DNA of 64,000 nt from Mucilaginibacter pankratovii (lineage in GTDB: Bacteria; Bacteroidota; Bacteroidia; Sphingobacteriales; Sphingobacteriaceae): assembly GCF_014773265.1 (NCBI RefSeq), contig NZ_JACWMY010000006.1, positions 62,001-126,000 on the forward strand, written 5' to 3'. The notes under the pieces are model-generated. The model searched no databases. It was not told where the DNA came from and saw nothing but the letters and a program-made list of their open reading frames with translations. The stretch's first letter is position 1. Each line of letters starts with the position of its first letter. The position numbers and the translations under genes are program-made. This document shows positions 24,947 through 34,037 of this stretch, in pieces.

Positions 24947-25040
24947 GAAGCCGTCATGAAATATCCTCTCCTTTGGAGAGGACTTTGAGATGCATCTGTA
25001 GATTTGAGCCCTCTCCTTTGGAGAGGGCAGGGTGAGGCTA
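24947..25040. repeat. Repeat with two CTCTCCTTTGGAGAG palindromes
   Basis: TCCTCTCCTTTGGAGAGGA (24964-24982) and CCCTCTCCTTTGGAGAGGG (25009-25027) are near-perfect palindromes 45 bp apart. Flanking GAGGCT/AGCCTC sequences also pair. Non-coding. Confidence 0.65.
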
Positions 25041-25109
25041 CCAATATCGGCTTAAAACTTGCAGTCTTCTCTTTTACTGCCTGTTGCTATCTGCAAACTG
25101 CCAACTTCC

Positions 25110-25592
25110 TCAGCCCGCTATCCTGTTCAGCAGAGCCAGTTGCCCGCTGTGGTAAACGTGGTGTTGTATCAATCCTTCTATAAGCGCGCGATAACTGACG
25201 CCTGTACCCAGTTCGCGGTTGCGTTTATCATTGGTAGGCGCATCCCATTTATCTTCCGGAAAATCTTCTATCACGCCGCCTAAAGTAACGTTGGCCAGTT
25301 TAAAGCTGTTGATAAGCTGCTGCCATTTTCGTTCGTCGGGCGTGCCCGGGTTTGGCCAGTCGCCGCCTGCGGGTTCGCCGGCAAGCTGCCCCTGCATTCG
25401 GGCGGTGGTTTCTAAAGTCCAGCCCAGCATGTGCAGGATTATGCCTGCTATATTATGCACAGAGCCCGGCGGCGTTTCATAGGTGGCCTCAAAGGAGATG
25501 TTATCAATAATGTCATACGTGTTTGGCCCGTACCATGGGTCGCCGCTGAGGATGCTTTGCAGCGATGCGTTTAGTTTTTGGGAAGTGCTCAT
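25110..25592 (-). CDS. DinB-family protein
   Basis: A 160-residue four-helix protein of the DinB / YfiT superfamily, with the metal-binding histidines in NIAGIILHMLGW and IQHHVYHSGQLALL. Members are often thiol (bacillithiol- or mycothiol-type) transferases, or of unknown function; they are unrelated to the DinB polymerase. Single-gene unit, with no clear partner; the FAD enzyme downstream is 70 bp or more away on the same strand. Confidence 0.88.
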   Translation of the reverse strand: MSTSQKLNASLQSILSGDPWYGPNTYDIIDNISFEATYETPPGSVHNIAGIILHMLGWTLETTARMQGQLAGEPAGGDWPNPGTPDERKWQQLINSFKLANVTLGGVIEDFPEDKWDAPTNDKRNRELGTGVSYRALIEGLIQHHVYHSGQLALLNRIAG

Positions 25593-25662
25593 GGTTGGTT
25601 AAACGTATGTATATCAGGTTAAGTTTGCCGGAGGCTTGATTAACTGTATCACGTAACGCTCT

Positions 25663-27216
25663 CTAAACATCAAGATACTTCCGCACCCCATTAGCGCAGT
25701 TCACCCCATCTATCGCGGCAGAAATAATCCCCCCGGCATAACCCGCGCCTTCTCCGCATGGGAATAAGCCGGCAACTTGCGGATGCTGGTAGGTTTCCCT
25801 GTCCCTCGGTACTTTTATGGGCGATGAGGTGCGCGATTCTACACCCACCAAAATAGCCTCATTGGTATAGTAGCCCTTCATTTTGCGGCCAAAGGCGGGG
25901 AGGGCTTTGCGTAGGCGCGCGTGGATCCAATCTGGCAGTACCTCAATTAAATCTACACTTTTACAGCCAGGCAAGTAAGAGTTTATGGGCAGATCGGCAG
26001 ATACACGTCGTTCCACAAAATCAACCATACGCTGAGCCGGTGCCACCAGGTTGCCGCCGCCTGCTTTAAAGGCCAGGTGCTCCGCCCGCTGCTGAAAGTC
26101 CAGCATGCGGAACGGGTCGGCCATATCGCCTTTTACATCTTCCATATTGATCTGTACCACGGTGCCCGAGTTGGCAAAAGGATTGTTTCGTTTGCTTGGG
26201 CTCCAGCCATTTACTACTATCTCGTCGGCAGCGGTAGCGCATGGGGCTATGATACCTCCCGGGCACATGCAAAAGGAGAATACGCCACGGTCGTCTACCT
26301 GCTCTACTAAATTATAATAAGAAGGCGGCAGGTCTGGTCCGCGGTATTCGCAATGGTATTGGGCGCGGTCGATAATTTCTTGTGGGTGTTCTATCCGCAC
26401 ACCAAGGGCGAAGGGTTTGGCCTCTATCAAAATATTCTGCGCATGTAACATCCGGAAAACATCGTGCGCGGAGTGGCCGGTAGCCAGTATCACCGCATCA
26501 GCCATTAACTTTTCGCCATTGGCCAGTTGCACGCCTTGTATCTTTCCGAACGATACCAATAAAGAAGTTACTTTAGTATCAAACAATACCTCGCCGCCTG
26601 CATTCAAAATGCTTTCGCGCATGGCGGTGATGATCTGCGGAAGTTTGTTGGTGCCGATGTGCGGGCGGGCATCCACCAAAATATCTTCGGTAGCGCCATG
26701 AGCCACAAAGGTTTTTAGCACGCCTGTAACATCGCCGCGCTTGGTACTGCGGGTATAAAGCTTTCCGTCGGAATAAGTGCCCGCGCCGCCCTCACCAAAG
26801 CAATAGTTCGATTCGGGATTTACCAGGCCTTGCTTGTTGATATTGGCCAGGTCGCGGCGGCGCTGTTTAACATCCTTACCGCGTTCTAATATGATGGGTT
26901 TTAAACCTTGTTCTATACACTGCAGCGCAGCAAACAAACCAGCCGGGCCTGCGCCTACTATAATAACCGGTTTGGCATCCTTTACATTTTTATATTGATG
27001 ATTGTAGATCTCGGGCAAGTACGGCTCGTCGATATAAATACTCAGCTGCATCCGGTATAATACCTTGCGACCGCGCGCATCTATTGAGCGCTTGAGCACC
27101 TTAATGCCCTTTATTCTTTTCTGCGGGATATTAATGGCTGCCGATGCAAGGGCTGTTAAAACCGCCTCGTCTTCCTGCTGCCCGGGCGGGCAAACAATTT
27201 CTGCTTCTTTTATCAT
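25663..27216 (-). CDS. FAD-dependent oxidoreductase (COG2509-like)
   Basis: A 517-residue flavoprotein. The dinucleotide-binding motif VIIVGAGPAGLFAALQC lies near residue 100, after an N-terminal region of about 90 residues typical of this group; VILATGHSAHDVF and GLFPCGEGAGYAGGIISAA are the second FAD contacts. The family is annotated as uncharacterised FAD-dependent dehydrogenases, distantly like the BaiN/HI0933 proteins. The frame is open to 27300, but the upstream part (MTKANCPLQTANRK...) looks like translated promoter DNA; the ATG at 27216 is the sensible start. Confidence 0.9.
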   Translation of the reverse strand: MIKEAEIVCPPGQQEDEAVLTALASAAINIPQKRIKGIKVLKRSIDARGRKVLYRMQLSIYIDEPYLPEIYNHQYKNVKDAKPVIIVGAGPAGLFAALQCIEQGLKPIILERGKDVKQRRRDLANINKQGLVNPESNYCFGEGGAGTYSDGKLYTRSTKRGDVTGVLKTFVAHGATEDILVDARPHIGTNKLPQIITAMRESILNAGGEVLFDTKVTSLLVSFGKIQGVQLANGEKLMADAVILATGHSAHDVFRMLHAQNILIEAKPFALGVRIEHPQEIIDRAQYHCEYRGPDLPPSYYNLVEQVDDRGVFSFCMCPGGIIAPCATAADEIVVNGWSPSKRNNPFANSGTVVQINMEDVKGDMADPFRMLDFQQRAEHLAFKAGGGNLVAPAQRMVDFVERRVSADLPINSYLPGCKSVDLIEVLPDWIHARLRKALPAFGRKMKGYYTNEAILVGVESRTSSPIKVPRDRETYQHPQVAGLFPCGEGAGYAGGIISAAIDGVNCANGVRKYLDV

Positions 27217-27589
27217 GGTTTTCGCCGGGTTTTTATCCCGGATGCTGCAAAGATAGTTTTTTCGGTTGGCAGTTTGCAGCGGGCAGTTTGCTTTAGTCAT
27301 GCATTTTCCAAGCGTATTTCAAGCGTATTTAAGGTGTTTTGGCGGGACATTACACCGTGAAAACACCCACTTTACAATTTTTTAACGCGCCATTGTATCA
27401 CAATTATTTTCGCTTCCGTAAGGCTGTTTACTTAGTGTGAAGGGTACACAAAAAAATAACGTACGCTAAAGAACGCTAACTGTACGGAAGCGAACAGTTT
27501 AAAATCGCTTATAAAATTAATTAGCTGAAATTCAACAACTTGCAAAAATGGTTGAGTTTTGGCATATACCGAATCACGACAATATCACT

Positions 27590-28159
27590 ATGACACCGAA
27601 CACCGACACAAAATTAAGCACCCTTTGGGAAGGATGCTTACAGAACGACAGAAAGCAACAGGAACAGTTGTATAAAATGCTTGCTCCTAAAATGCTGGCC
27701 GTATGTATGCGCTATGCAAAAGATAAAGATGAGGCCCAGGATATCCTGCAGGAAGGATTTATAAAAATGTTTAAAAACATGAAAAACTACCGCGGCGAAG
27801 GCAGCCTGGAAGGGTGGATCCGCCGTATTATGGTACACAGCGCTATATCACGCTACCGCAAAGCAAAAACTATGGTATTGGTTGATGACTTTGCCGAGCA
27901 GAACATCCCGGTGAGTAACAGCTACAACGCAAATGGTTTAGAAGCGCAGGAATTGATGCAAATGGTACAGGAGCTGCCAAAAACCTACCGCTCTGTATTT
28001 AATATGTACGCAATTGAAGGTTACTCGCACCAGGAAATAGGCAGCAGTTTGGGTATGTCTGAATTATTATCGCGCACCACACTGCACCGTGCCCGTGCCA
28101 TTTTAAAAGACAAGTTGAACAGCTTAGCAACAAGAGAGCGCCATTGCCTGGCAGGTTGA
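27590..28159 (+). CDS. RNA polymerase ECF-type sigma factor
   Basis: A sigma-70 family factor of about 189 residues: region 2 CMRYAKDKDEAQDILQEGFI, then GSLEGWIRRIMVHSAISRYR, and region 4 LPKTYRSVFNMYAIEGYSHQ, then EIGSSLGMSELLSRTTLHRA. An in-frame ATG at 27548 would add 14 residues; the ATG at 27590 is preferred because the added stretch has no family resemblance. In this phylum such factors are often house-keeping-like regulators of envelope genes. No anti-sigma gene follows. Confidence 0.93.
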   Translation: MTPNTDTKLSTLWEGCLQNDRKQQEQLYKMLAPKMLAVCMRYAKDKDEAQDILQEGFIKMFKNMKNYRGEGSLEGWIRRIMVHSAISRYRKAKTMVLVDDFAEQNIPVSNSYNANGLEAQELMQMVQELPKTYRSVFNMYAIEGYSHQEIGSSLGMSELLSRTTLHRARAILKDKLNSLATRERHCLAG

Positions 28160-28396
28160 TCTCATCCCCCGAAGATTAACTTTTACAACCGATTTATTGA
28201 TTACCTGGCACGGCTGCCGGAATGATCAATAAATCAACATCAGCGGCAAATTCCCCCTGGCCCTGGTAAAATAAAATTTCTCCCCCAAATTTATTTCTAT
28301 TGCAAAAGGCTGCTAATAGCTTATTGTTCAGGTGCTATTTTATTAATAGCTACTTTGTATTTACTTTTATACAGCCATTTTATATGCACTGGTTAT
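28160..28396. other. Non-coding gap between sigma factor and VOC genes
   Basis: No gene is seen in these 237 bp. The left part contains TGATTACCTGGCACGGCTGC and related short inverted words (ATTTATTGATTACC / AATGATCAATAAATC at about 28192-28236), a possible weak hairpin terminator for the sigma gene. Confidence 0.4.
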
Positions 28397-28777
28397 ATGA
28401 AGGTAAAAAAGTTTATTCGCAACGGGCCGCACCTGCCGGTAAAAAACCTGGGCGAAACCATCGCCTGGTATCGCGATGTGCTGGGCTTTTACGATGAATG
28501 GAGCTTTGGCGATAAGGATGGCGGCGTCCGGCGCGATGAGATGCGGCTGCTTTTTGCCGAGGACCCTAACTTTACAGCAGACATAAACAACGCGACGCAC
28601 CGGCTGCCGCTGATGTGGTTTGTGGAGGATATTGAAGATATTTATGCGGAGTTTAAACAAAGAGGTATTGTATTAGCCGATGAATTGAAACAGCACCCTT
28701 ACGGCTTAAAAGAGTTTGCATTTGTAGATATCAACGGATATTATATAAGAGTTGCCGAAGGGTTTACCACCGGGTAG
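28397..28777 (+). CDS. VOC-family (glyoxalase-like) protein
   Basis: A 126-residue glyoxalase / bleomycin-resistance superfamily protein: FIRNGPHLPVKNLGETIAWY, then LGFYDEWSFG, LMWFVEDIEDIYAEFKQRG and EFAFVDINGYYIRVAE. The final metal-ligand Glu position is filled by Arg/Val, so catalytic metal binding is doubtful. The ATG at 28397 starts the fold; the ATG at 28355 lies in a leader of low quality. The third VOC protein in the window and not close to the other two in sequence. Confidence 0.85.
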   Translation: MKVKKFIRNGPHLPVKNLGETIAWYRDVLGFYDEWSFGDKDGGVRRDEMRLLFAEDPNFTADINNATHRLPLMWFVEDIEDIYAEFKQRGIVLADELKQHPYGLKEFAFVDINGYYIRVAEGFTTG

Positions 28778-28896
28778 CTATTGGTATGATGTACCTTAAA
28801 TAAGCGGATGATGAAACAAAACCTGTTTTAATGCCCTAACGGGTTACCGACCTCCATAAACTGACCGCTGTTTGTTAAAGCTACAAATGTTTGATC

Positions 28897-29601
28897 ATGA
28901 ACAAATTCATCACCGCCATAAAAAATATCGACATTGAAGCTATTGAAAGGTTGCTGACGAAGGAGCCACAATGGCTTACCTGGGCAGAAGAGGATGGTAA
29001 AAATGCCTTGCATTATTTAGGCGGCGTTGTTATTGCCAGCCGCCCGGGTAAGGAGGAAGCGAGCTTACAAATACTTCGGCTATTTGTAGAGAACGGCATG
29101 GATATTAATGCCATTCACCGGATAAAGGATGGCTGCGGCTATTTCCCCGCTACGCCGCTTTGGTATGCCTATACACGCGGGCGCAACAAAACGCTCTACA
29201 CCTGGCTTTTAAATAATGGCGCCAACCCGGGTAACTGTATGTTTGCCATAGCCTGGTATGATGATGCGGAGGCTGCGGAGCTGTTTAAATATCATGGGGC
29301 TGATATTGATGATGCCTCTATCGGCGAAACGCCGGTAATGGCCGCTATTAACTGGAAAAAATTTGCGGTAGCCGAATGGTTCTTAAAAAACGGAGCGAAT
29401 GCCAATACCGCAGATAAGGACGGTAATACCTGCCTGCATCAGGCGGTAAAAAGGAAATATCCGCCAAAAATTATTGAACTGCTACTGAAATACGGCGCAG
29501 ATCCTAACCAGGAGAACAAGGCCGGTGCATCGCCAAAAAGTATTGCCCGGCAGCAGCGCCCGCCCGTATTAATGGCGCTTTTTGATAAAGCCGTATCATA
29601 A
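28897..29601 (+). CDS. Ankyrin-repeat protein
   Basis: A 234-residue cytosolic protein made of ankyrin repeats: GKNALHYLGG, LRLFVENGMDINAI, PLWYAYTRGRNKTLYTWLLN, ETPVMAAINWKKFAVAEWFL, GNTCLHQAVKRKYPPKIIEL, LLKYGADPNQENKAG. About six repeats. Such proteins bind other proteins; no catalytic domain is attached. The ATG at 28897 is used, with a TTG two codons earlier. Confidence 0.9.
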   Translation: MNKFITAIKNIDIEAIERLLTKEPQWLTWAEEDGKNALHYLGGVVIASRPGKEEASLQILRLFVENGMDINAIHRIKDGCGYFPATPLWYAYTRGRNKTLYTWLLNNGANPGNCMFAIAWYDDAEAAELFKYHGADIDDASIGETPVMAAINWKKFAVAEWFLKNGANANTADKDGNTCLHQAVKRKYPPKIIELLLKYGADPNQENKAGASPKSIARQQRPPVLMALFDKAVS

Positions 29602-29662
29602 TAACAACTTAACATACCGGTTAAACTAAGGCCGTAGCTTTATAGTATCAAAAAAGAAAACT

Positions 29663-29827
29663 ATGGAAGCGGGATACAGCACAATTGACCTGGTGATGCT
29701 GGCTATAGCAGCATTTGTGATTTGGGTAGCCATGCGCACGCCAAAAAGGGAAAGCATATCAAAAGAAGAGAAACTTCAGTATAAAATAAAACGCAAAAGC
29801 CGTCGCGGTCACCCGGTTCCTTATTGA
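29663..29827 (+). CDS. 54-residue single-pass membrane protein
   Basis: A short gene, MEAGYSTIDLVMLAIAAFVI..., with one membrane helix (about residues 8-26) followed by a very basic tail (KYIKIK-like, KRKSRRGHPVPY). It lies 62 bp after the ankyrin gene and ends 7 bp before the glycosyltransferase start, so it is probably co-transcribed with the latter. Family not recognised. Confidence 0.6.
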   Translation: MEAGYSTIDLVMLAIAAFVIWVAMRTPKRESISKEEKLQYKIKRKSRRGHPVPY

Positions 29828-29834
29828 GTAAGCG

Positions 29835-31043
29835 ATGATGAGCCAATACGCGGATTTTGAGCCGGCCGTTATCGAACGCAAGGTTAGGGTGGTTTTTTTT
29901 GCGGAGATATTAACGGAGGGACTGGATGGTGCCATACGTACCATGTATCAGCTTGTCGACCGTATTGACCGGGGAAGGTTTGAGTTTTTGTTTGTTTATG
30001 GCGATGGGCCAGCAAACATCCGCGGATTTGAGAGCATTAAGGTACCCACCCTAAACCTGCCCATAAATGCGGGGTATTCTATGGCGCTGCCTGTTTTCGC
30101 GCAAAGCAGGTTGAGGGATGCATTGCAGCAATTCGCGCCCGATGTAGTGCATATTGCAACGCCATCGCTGTTGGGTACTTTTGGTTTGAATTACGCGGTG
30201 CAACACAAACTGCCGGTAATTTCCATCTATCACACCCACTTTATCTCCTATATAGATTATTACTTTAAACGTGCCCCGTTTTTAATAAACAGCATGAAGC
30301 AGCTGCTGGCGGCCAACCATAAGGCGTTTTATAACCAATGCCACAAGGTTTACGTTCCCTCTGAAAGTATCGAAGCAGAACTAAGCGCCATAGGTATAGC
30401 ACCGCAGCGGATGCAGTTGTGGAAACGCGGCATCGATACAAAATTATTTTCGCCCTATAAAAAAAACAAGAACACCTTGCATAAACTTACCGGGAACGGC
30501 AACCCCGGTATTTTGTTTGCCAGCAGGCTGGTTTGGGAAAAGAATTTGGAAACCCTGTTTGAAATATACGACGAACTGCAAGCCCAGGGCCCACCTGTAA
30601 ATTTTATAATTGCGGGCGACGGCGCAGCTTTAAAGGCCTGTAAAGCCCGGATGCCCAAGGCCATTTTTACCGGCAAGGTTAATCATAACCAGCTGGCGGT
30701 ATTGTACGCCTCTGCGGATGTTTTTCTGTTCCCCTCTGTATCCGAAACTTACGGAAACGTAGTGCTGGAGGCCATGGCTTCGGGCCTGCCCTGCGTAATA
30801 GCCGATGGAGGGGGCTCTAAAGATTTTATTGACCAGGGCGTAAATGGCTTTAAATGCCAGCCCTATAATGCCAAGGAATACGCCGGCAAAATACGCCTGT
30901 TATTGGCCAGCGATGCCATGCGGGCCCAGTTTATTGAGGAGGGGCTACAGTATAGCAGTAAATTTAGTTGGGATGAACTGGCGGCAACCTATTTTGATGA
31001 CGTTGATGCGTTAGCCGGCAAAAATGTATTAACCGCTGTATAG
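29835..31043 (+). CDS. Glycosyltransferase, GT4-type (GT-B fold)
   Basis: A 402-residue retaining glycosyltransferase. The N-terminal half binds the acceptor (EGLDGAIRTMYQLVDRID, SIYHTHFISYIDYYFK); the C-terminal half binds the sugar nucleotide (ILFASRLVWEKNLETLFEIY, FIIAGDGAALKACKAR, and PSVSETYGNVVLEAMASGLP with the E-x7-E pair E304/E312). It resembles mannosyl- or sulfoquinovosyl-transferases that make glycolipids. That would fit a phosphate-sparing role near the Pho-box-like array, but the substrate is not shown by sequence. Confidence 0.9.
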   Translation: MMSQYADFEPAVIERKVRVVFFAEILTEGLDGAIRTMYQLVDRIDRGRFEFLFVYGDGPANIRGFESIKVPTLNLPINAGYSMALPVFAQSRLRDALQQFAPDVVHIATPSLLGTFGLNYAVQHKLPVISIYHTHFISYIDYYFKRAPFLINSMKQLLAANHKAFYNQCHKVYVPSESIEAELSAIGIAPQRMQLWKRGIDTKLFSPYKKNKNTLHKLTGNGNPGILFASRLVWEKNLETLFEIYDELQAQGPPVNFIIAGDGAALKACKARMPKAIFTGKVNHNQLAVLYASADVFLFPSVSETYGNVVLEAMASGLPCVIADGGGSKDFIDQGVNGFKCQPYNAKEYAGKIRLLLASDAMRAQFIEEGLQYSSKFSWDELAATYFDDVDALAGKNVLTAV

Positions 31044-31074
31044 TTGGTTGTTGTGTTAGGATAAATCGGGGTAC

Positions 31075-31157
31075 TTAACACAGGGGTAACATAAACGCTT
31101 TGTTATGGTAATACACTGGTAACACTGGGCTAACACGGACGTAATACTTTTGTTACG
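31075..31157 (+). promoter_or_regulatory. 11-bp-phased TAACA array and -7 box (TonB receptor promoter)
   Basis: Hexamers begin at 31075 TTAACA, 31086 GTAACA, 31108 GTAATA, 31119 GTAACA, 31130 CTAACA, 31141 GTAATA and 31152 GTTACG. All are in the same 11-bp phase; only the 31097 position is missing. TACTTTTG at 31145-31152 fits the Bacteroidota -7 box TAnnTTTG, so the array takes the place of the -33 element. The geometry is that of a PhoB-type activator site, inferred, not shown. Confidence 0.75.
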
Positions 31158-31171
31158 ATAAATTAAGTCAC

Positions 31172-33955
31172 GTGAAAAAAATTATATACGCAACAGTTCT
31201 ATTCGTCCTTGCCACATTTTCTGCAACCACTTTGCTGGCTCAAAACACCGGCAAAATTGTGGGTAAGGTAATTGACCAAAAAACAAGCGAAACCTTAATA
31301 GGCGCTACCGTAAGTATAGAAGGCACCACCAAAGGTGCTGCTACTGATGTGGACGGCCATTACTCTTTGGGTGGCATAGCTCCAGGCCGCTACACCATAT
31401 TAGTACGTTACATGGGGTACTCCACAAAATCTATTTCTGATATCGAAGTGAAGGCAAACGTTGCCACCCCGCTTGATGTTACTCTTGCCCCATCGGCAAC
31501 AACGGCCCTAAGCGAGGTCGTTATTAAAGCTACCTACCGCCAGGAATCGGTGAACGCGCTGTACGCTATTCAAAAAAACAGTGTATCCATATCTGATGGT
31601 ATTTCTTCGGAACTGATCCGCAGATCGCCGGACAGAAACACCAGCGATGTATTAAAACGCGTAAGCGGCACCACCATACAGGATAATAAATTTGTGGTAG
31701 TGCGCGGCTTAAGCGATCGTTACAACAGTGCATCGTTAGATGGCGCGCCGCTGCCAAGCACCGAGCCAAACCGTAAAGCGTTTTCGTTTGATATCGTGCC
31801 ATCCAGCCTGATAGATAATATCATCATCAGCAAAACAGCCAGCCCGGATCTTCCAGGCGATTTTGCTGGCGGTAACGTACAGATCCTGACCAAAGACATC
31901 CCCGATAATAACTTTTTAACCGTAGGCATTGGCTATTCATACAATACCCAAAGCACTTTTAAAGATTTTCAGGCCGGTTTCCGTAGCACAAGCGATTATT
32001 TCGCTTTTGATGATGGTACCCGTAAGCTGGTAAGCAATTTCCCCACCAGCACCGAAATATTAAACAATCAGGTAAGTAAGCCCCGCAACATACAAGCTAT
32101 CCAAAGCCTTAATAACGATTTCAGTATTTATAAAAGCAAAGCTTTACCGGGCCAAAACTACCAGATAACCTGGGGTAACGTTGCCGAGATAGGCAAAAAC
32201 AAAAACCGTTTTGGTACTACCGTTGCTTTAACATACCGCAACAGCCAAACCATTATTCCGGATTTGCAGCAACAATTTGATAACTACGATTATCATAGCG
32301 AACAAAACAAGTTTTCAACCAATATTGGGGCATTAGCCAACTTCGCTTACAGCTTCGGTAAAAACAAGATCACCTTTAAAAACTTGTACAATCGTATATT
32401 AGACGACCAGTTCACTTACCGTACAGGTTCGAACTCGGGAACCACATCGTCTGATAATAAATTCTACGCTTTCGATCTTTTGGAGAAAGGCTTGTTTAAA
32501 ACAACCCTGGAAGGCGAGCACGGCCTGGGCGCAAAAACCTCTAAAATTAAATGGAACCTGGGCTTCAGTAACATACTGAATGATCAGCCCGATCAGAAAA
32601 AAATAAACTACAAGCAAGGCAACCCGGGCGAACCGTATTATGCTACAGTGAGCAGCCTGGCTAAAGAGAACGCCCGTTTGTTCTCTCACTTAACAGAAAA
32701 TATTTATTCGGGCAAGGTAGATTACAACCTGCCGGTGAGCTTGTTTAAACAAAGTAACTTGAAAATAGGTGTCAGCTCCCAATACCGCGACAGGAAATTC
32801 GATGCCAGGTTTATAGGTTTAGTAATAGACGAGAATAACGACAATTACGATATCAACGCTATTTTGCAAAGGCCTATCCAAACGCTGTTTGGCCCTAATT
32901 TGATCAAAGCGGGCCTTTATAATTTGGATGAGATCCCCAATCTTACCGATAGGTACACTGCAAACAGCCTAACCAATGCTGGTTATGCCATGTTGGATAG
33001 CAAAATTGGAGAGAATGTACGCGTAGTTTACGGTTTAAGGGTAGAGAAGTTTAACCTGAATGTAGAGACAGAAGACCCTAACCAGCCGAAAGTGAAATTG
33101 GATAACACCGATTTCCTGCCATCGGTAAACTTTACTTACGCGCTTACTAAAAAGGCAAACTTCCGAGCATCATATTACCGTTCAGTTGCAAGGCCGGAGT
33201 TTAGGGAGCTTTCTTTATTCTCTTATTACGATTACGAGATGCTGGCTTCGGTACAGGGTAATCCAAACTTAAAACGTACTGTAATTGACAATGCCGACTT
33301 GAGGTATGAGTTTTATCCTTCTGCCGGCCAAATATTCTCGGTATCGGCGTTCTATAAAAAATTCCAAAACGCAATAGAGCCCTTAATTTCGGATGAGAAT
33401 TCATCAACTACCATTAGCTACTTCAACTCCAAATCGGCCTATGTATATGGTGTTGAATTAGAGGCACGTAAAGCGCTTGATTTTATTGATGGCAGCAATT
33501 TCTTTAAAAACAGTACAGCGTATGTAAATGCGTCGTTCACCAAGTCAAGAGTAACAAACCCAAATGATGGCGTGCCGCGTTTAGAAACAAAGCGTGCCCT
33601 GGTTGGCCAATCGCCTTACGTGATTAATGCTGGTTTAACCCATACCGAATTGGATAACAAATTATCATTCAATCTCCTGTTCAACAGGTTAGGCAAAAGG
33701 ATATTTTATGCAGGCGGAACCAGGTTTAGCAGCGTGTACGAGTTACCAAGAAGCGTGCTCGATTTCCAGGTGGGTTACAAGGTTCTGAAAAGCAAAGGAG
33801 AGATTAAATTAGGCGGTAGCGACCTGCTGAATGCGAAGTATAATTTCCAATACCAACTGGATGGAAAGCCATATAATTTCTCTGGAACGGGCTCCACTTT
33901 CAAAAGGTACACGCCAGGCACAAGTTACTCATTATCATTTAATTACACGTTTTAA
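31172..33955 (+). CDS. TonB-dependent outer-membrane receptor
   Basis: A 927-residue receptor. Signal peptide (1-23, ending LLAQ), a carboxypeptidase-D-like domain (about 28-105: GKVIDQKTSETLIGATVSIE...), a plug domain (about 120-230, with DVLKRVSGTTIQDNKFVVVR and GLSDRYNSASLDGAPLPS) and a C-terminal barrel ending SLSFNYTF. It starts with GTG at 31172, about 13 bp after the predicted transcription start. The family imports large or scarce ligands with TonB energy. The 11-bp array upstream and the similar one before the lipoprotein downstream suggest a common regulon, perhaps phosphate starvation. No SusD partner is present. Confidence 0.95.
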   Translation: MKKIIYATVLFVLATFSATTLLAQNTGKIVGKVIDQKTSETLIGATVSIEGTTKGAATDVDGHYSLGGIAPGRYTILVRYMGYSTKSISDIEVKANVATPLDVTLAPSATTALSEVVIKATYRQESVNALYAIQKNSVSISDGISSELIRRSPDRNTSDVLKRVSGTTIQDNKFVVVRGLSDRYNSASLDGAPLPSTEPNRKAFSFDIVPSSLIDNIIISKTASPDLPGDFAGGNVQILTKDIPDNNFLTVGIGYSYNTQSTFKDFQAGFRSTSDYFAFDDGTRKLVSNFPTSTEILNNQVSKPRNIQAIQSLNNDFSIYKSKALPGQNYQITWGNVAEIGKNKNRFGTTVALTYRNSQTIIPDLQQQFDNYDYHSEQNKFSTNIGALANFAYSFGKNKITFKNLYNRILDDQFTYRTGSNSGTTSSDNKFYAFDLLEKGLFKTTLEGEHGLGAKTSKIKWNLGFSNILNDQPDQKKINYKQGNPGEPYYATVSSLAKENARLFSHLTENIYSGKVDYNLPVSLFKQSNLKIGVSSQYRDRKFDARFIGLVIDENNDNYDINAILQRPIQTLFGPNLIKAGLYNLDEIPNLTDRYTANSLTNAGYAMLDSKIGENVRVVYGLRVEKFNLNVETEDPNQPKVKLDNTDFLPSVNFTYALTKKANFRASYYRSVARPEFRELSLFSYYDYEMLASVQGNPNLKRTVIDNADLRYEFYPSAGQIFSVSAFYKKFQNAIEPLISDENSSTTISYFNSKSAYVYGVELEARKALDFIDGSNFFKNSTAYVNASFTKSRVTNPNDGVPRLETKRALVGQSPYVINAGLTHTELDNKLSFNLLFNRLGKRIFYAGGTRFSSVYELPRSVLDFQVGYKVLKSKGEIKLGGSDLLNAKYNFQYQLDGKPYNFSGTGSTFKRYTPGTSYSLSFNYTF

Positions 33956-33968
33956 TAATAAGCCATTT

Positions 33969-34018
33969 GTTATTATTTAGTTAACACAGTGTTAACACCA
34001 TATCTATTACTTTGTTAA
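33969..34018 (+). promoter_or_regulatory. 11-bp-phased GTTAACA repeats before the lipoprotein gene
   Basis: GTTATTA at 33969, GTTAACA at 33980 and GTTAACA at 33991 are spaced exactly 11 bp. TACTTTG at 34008-34014 is a near -7 box, and the start codon follows at 34038. GTTAACACAGTGTTAAC (33980-33996) is also a perfect palindrome, so the site could bind either a tandem or a dimeric regulator. Confidence 0.68.
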
Positions 34019-34037
34019 AAATCGAAAGAGTTCAGTT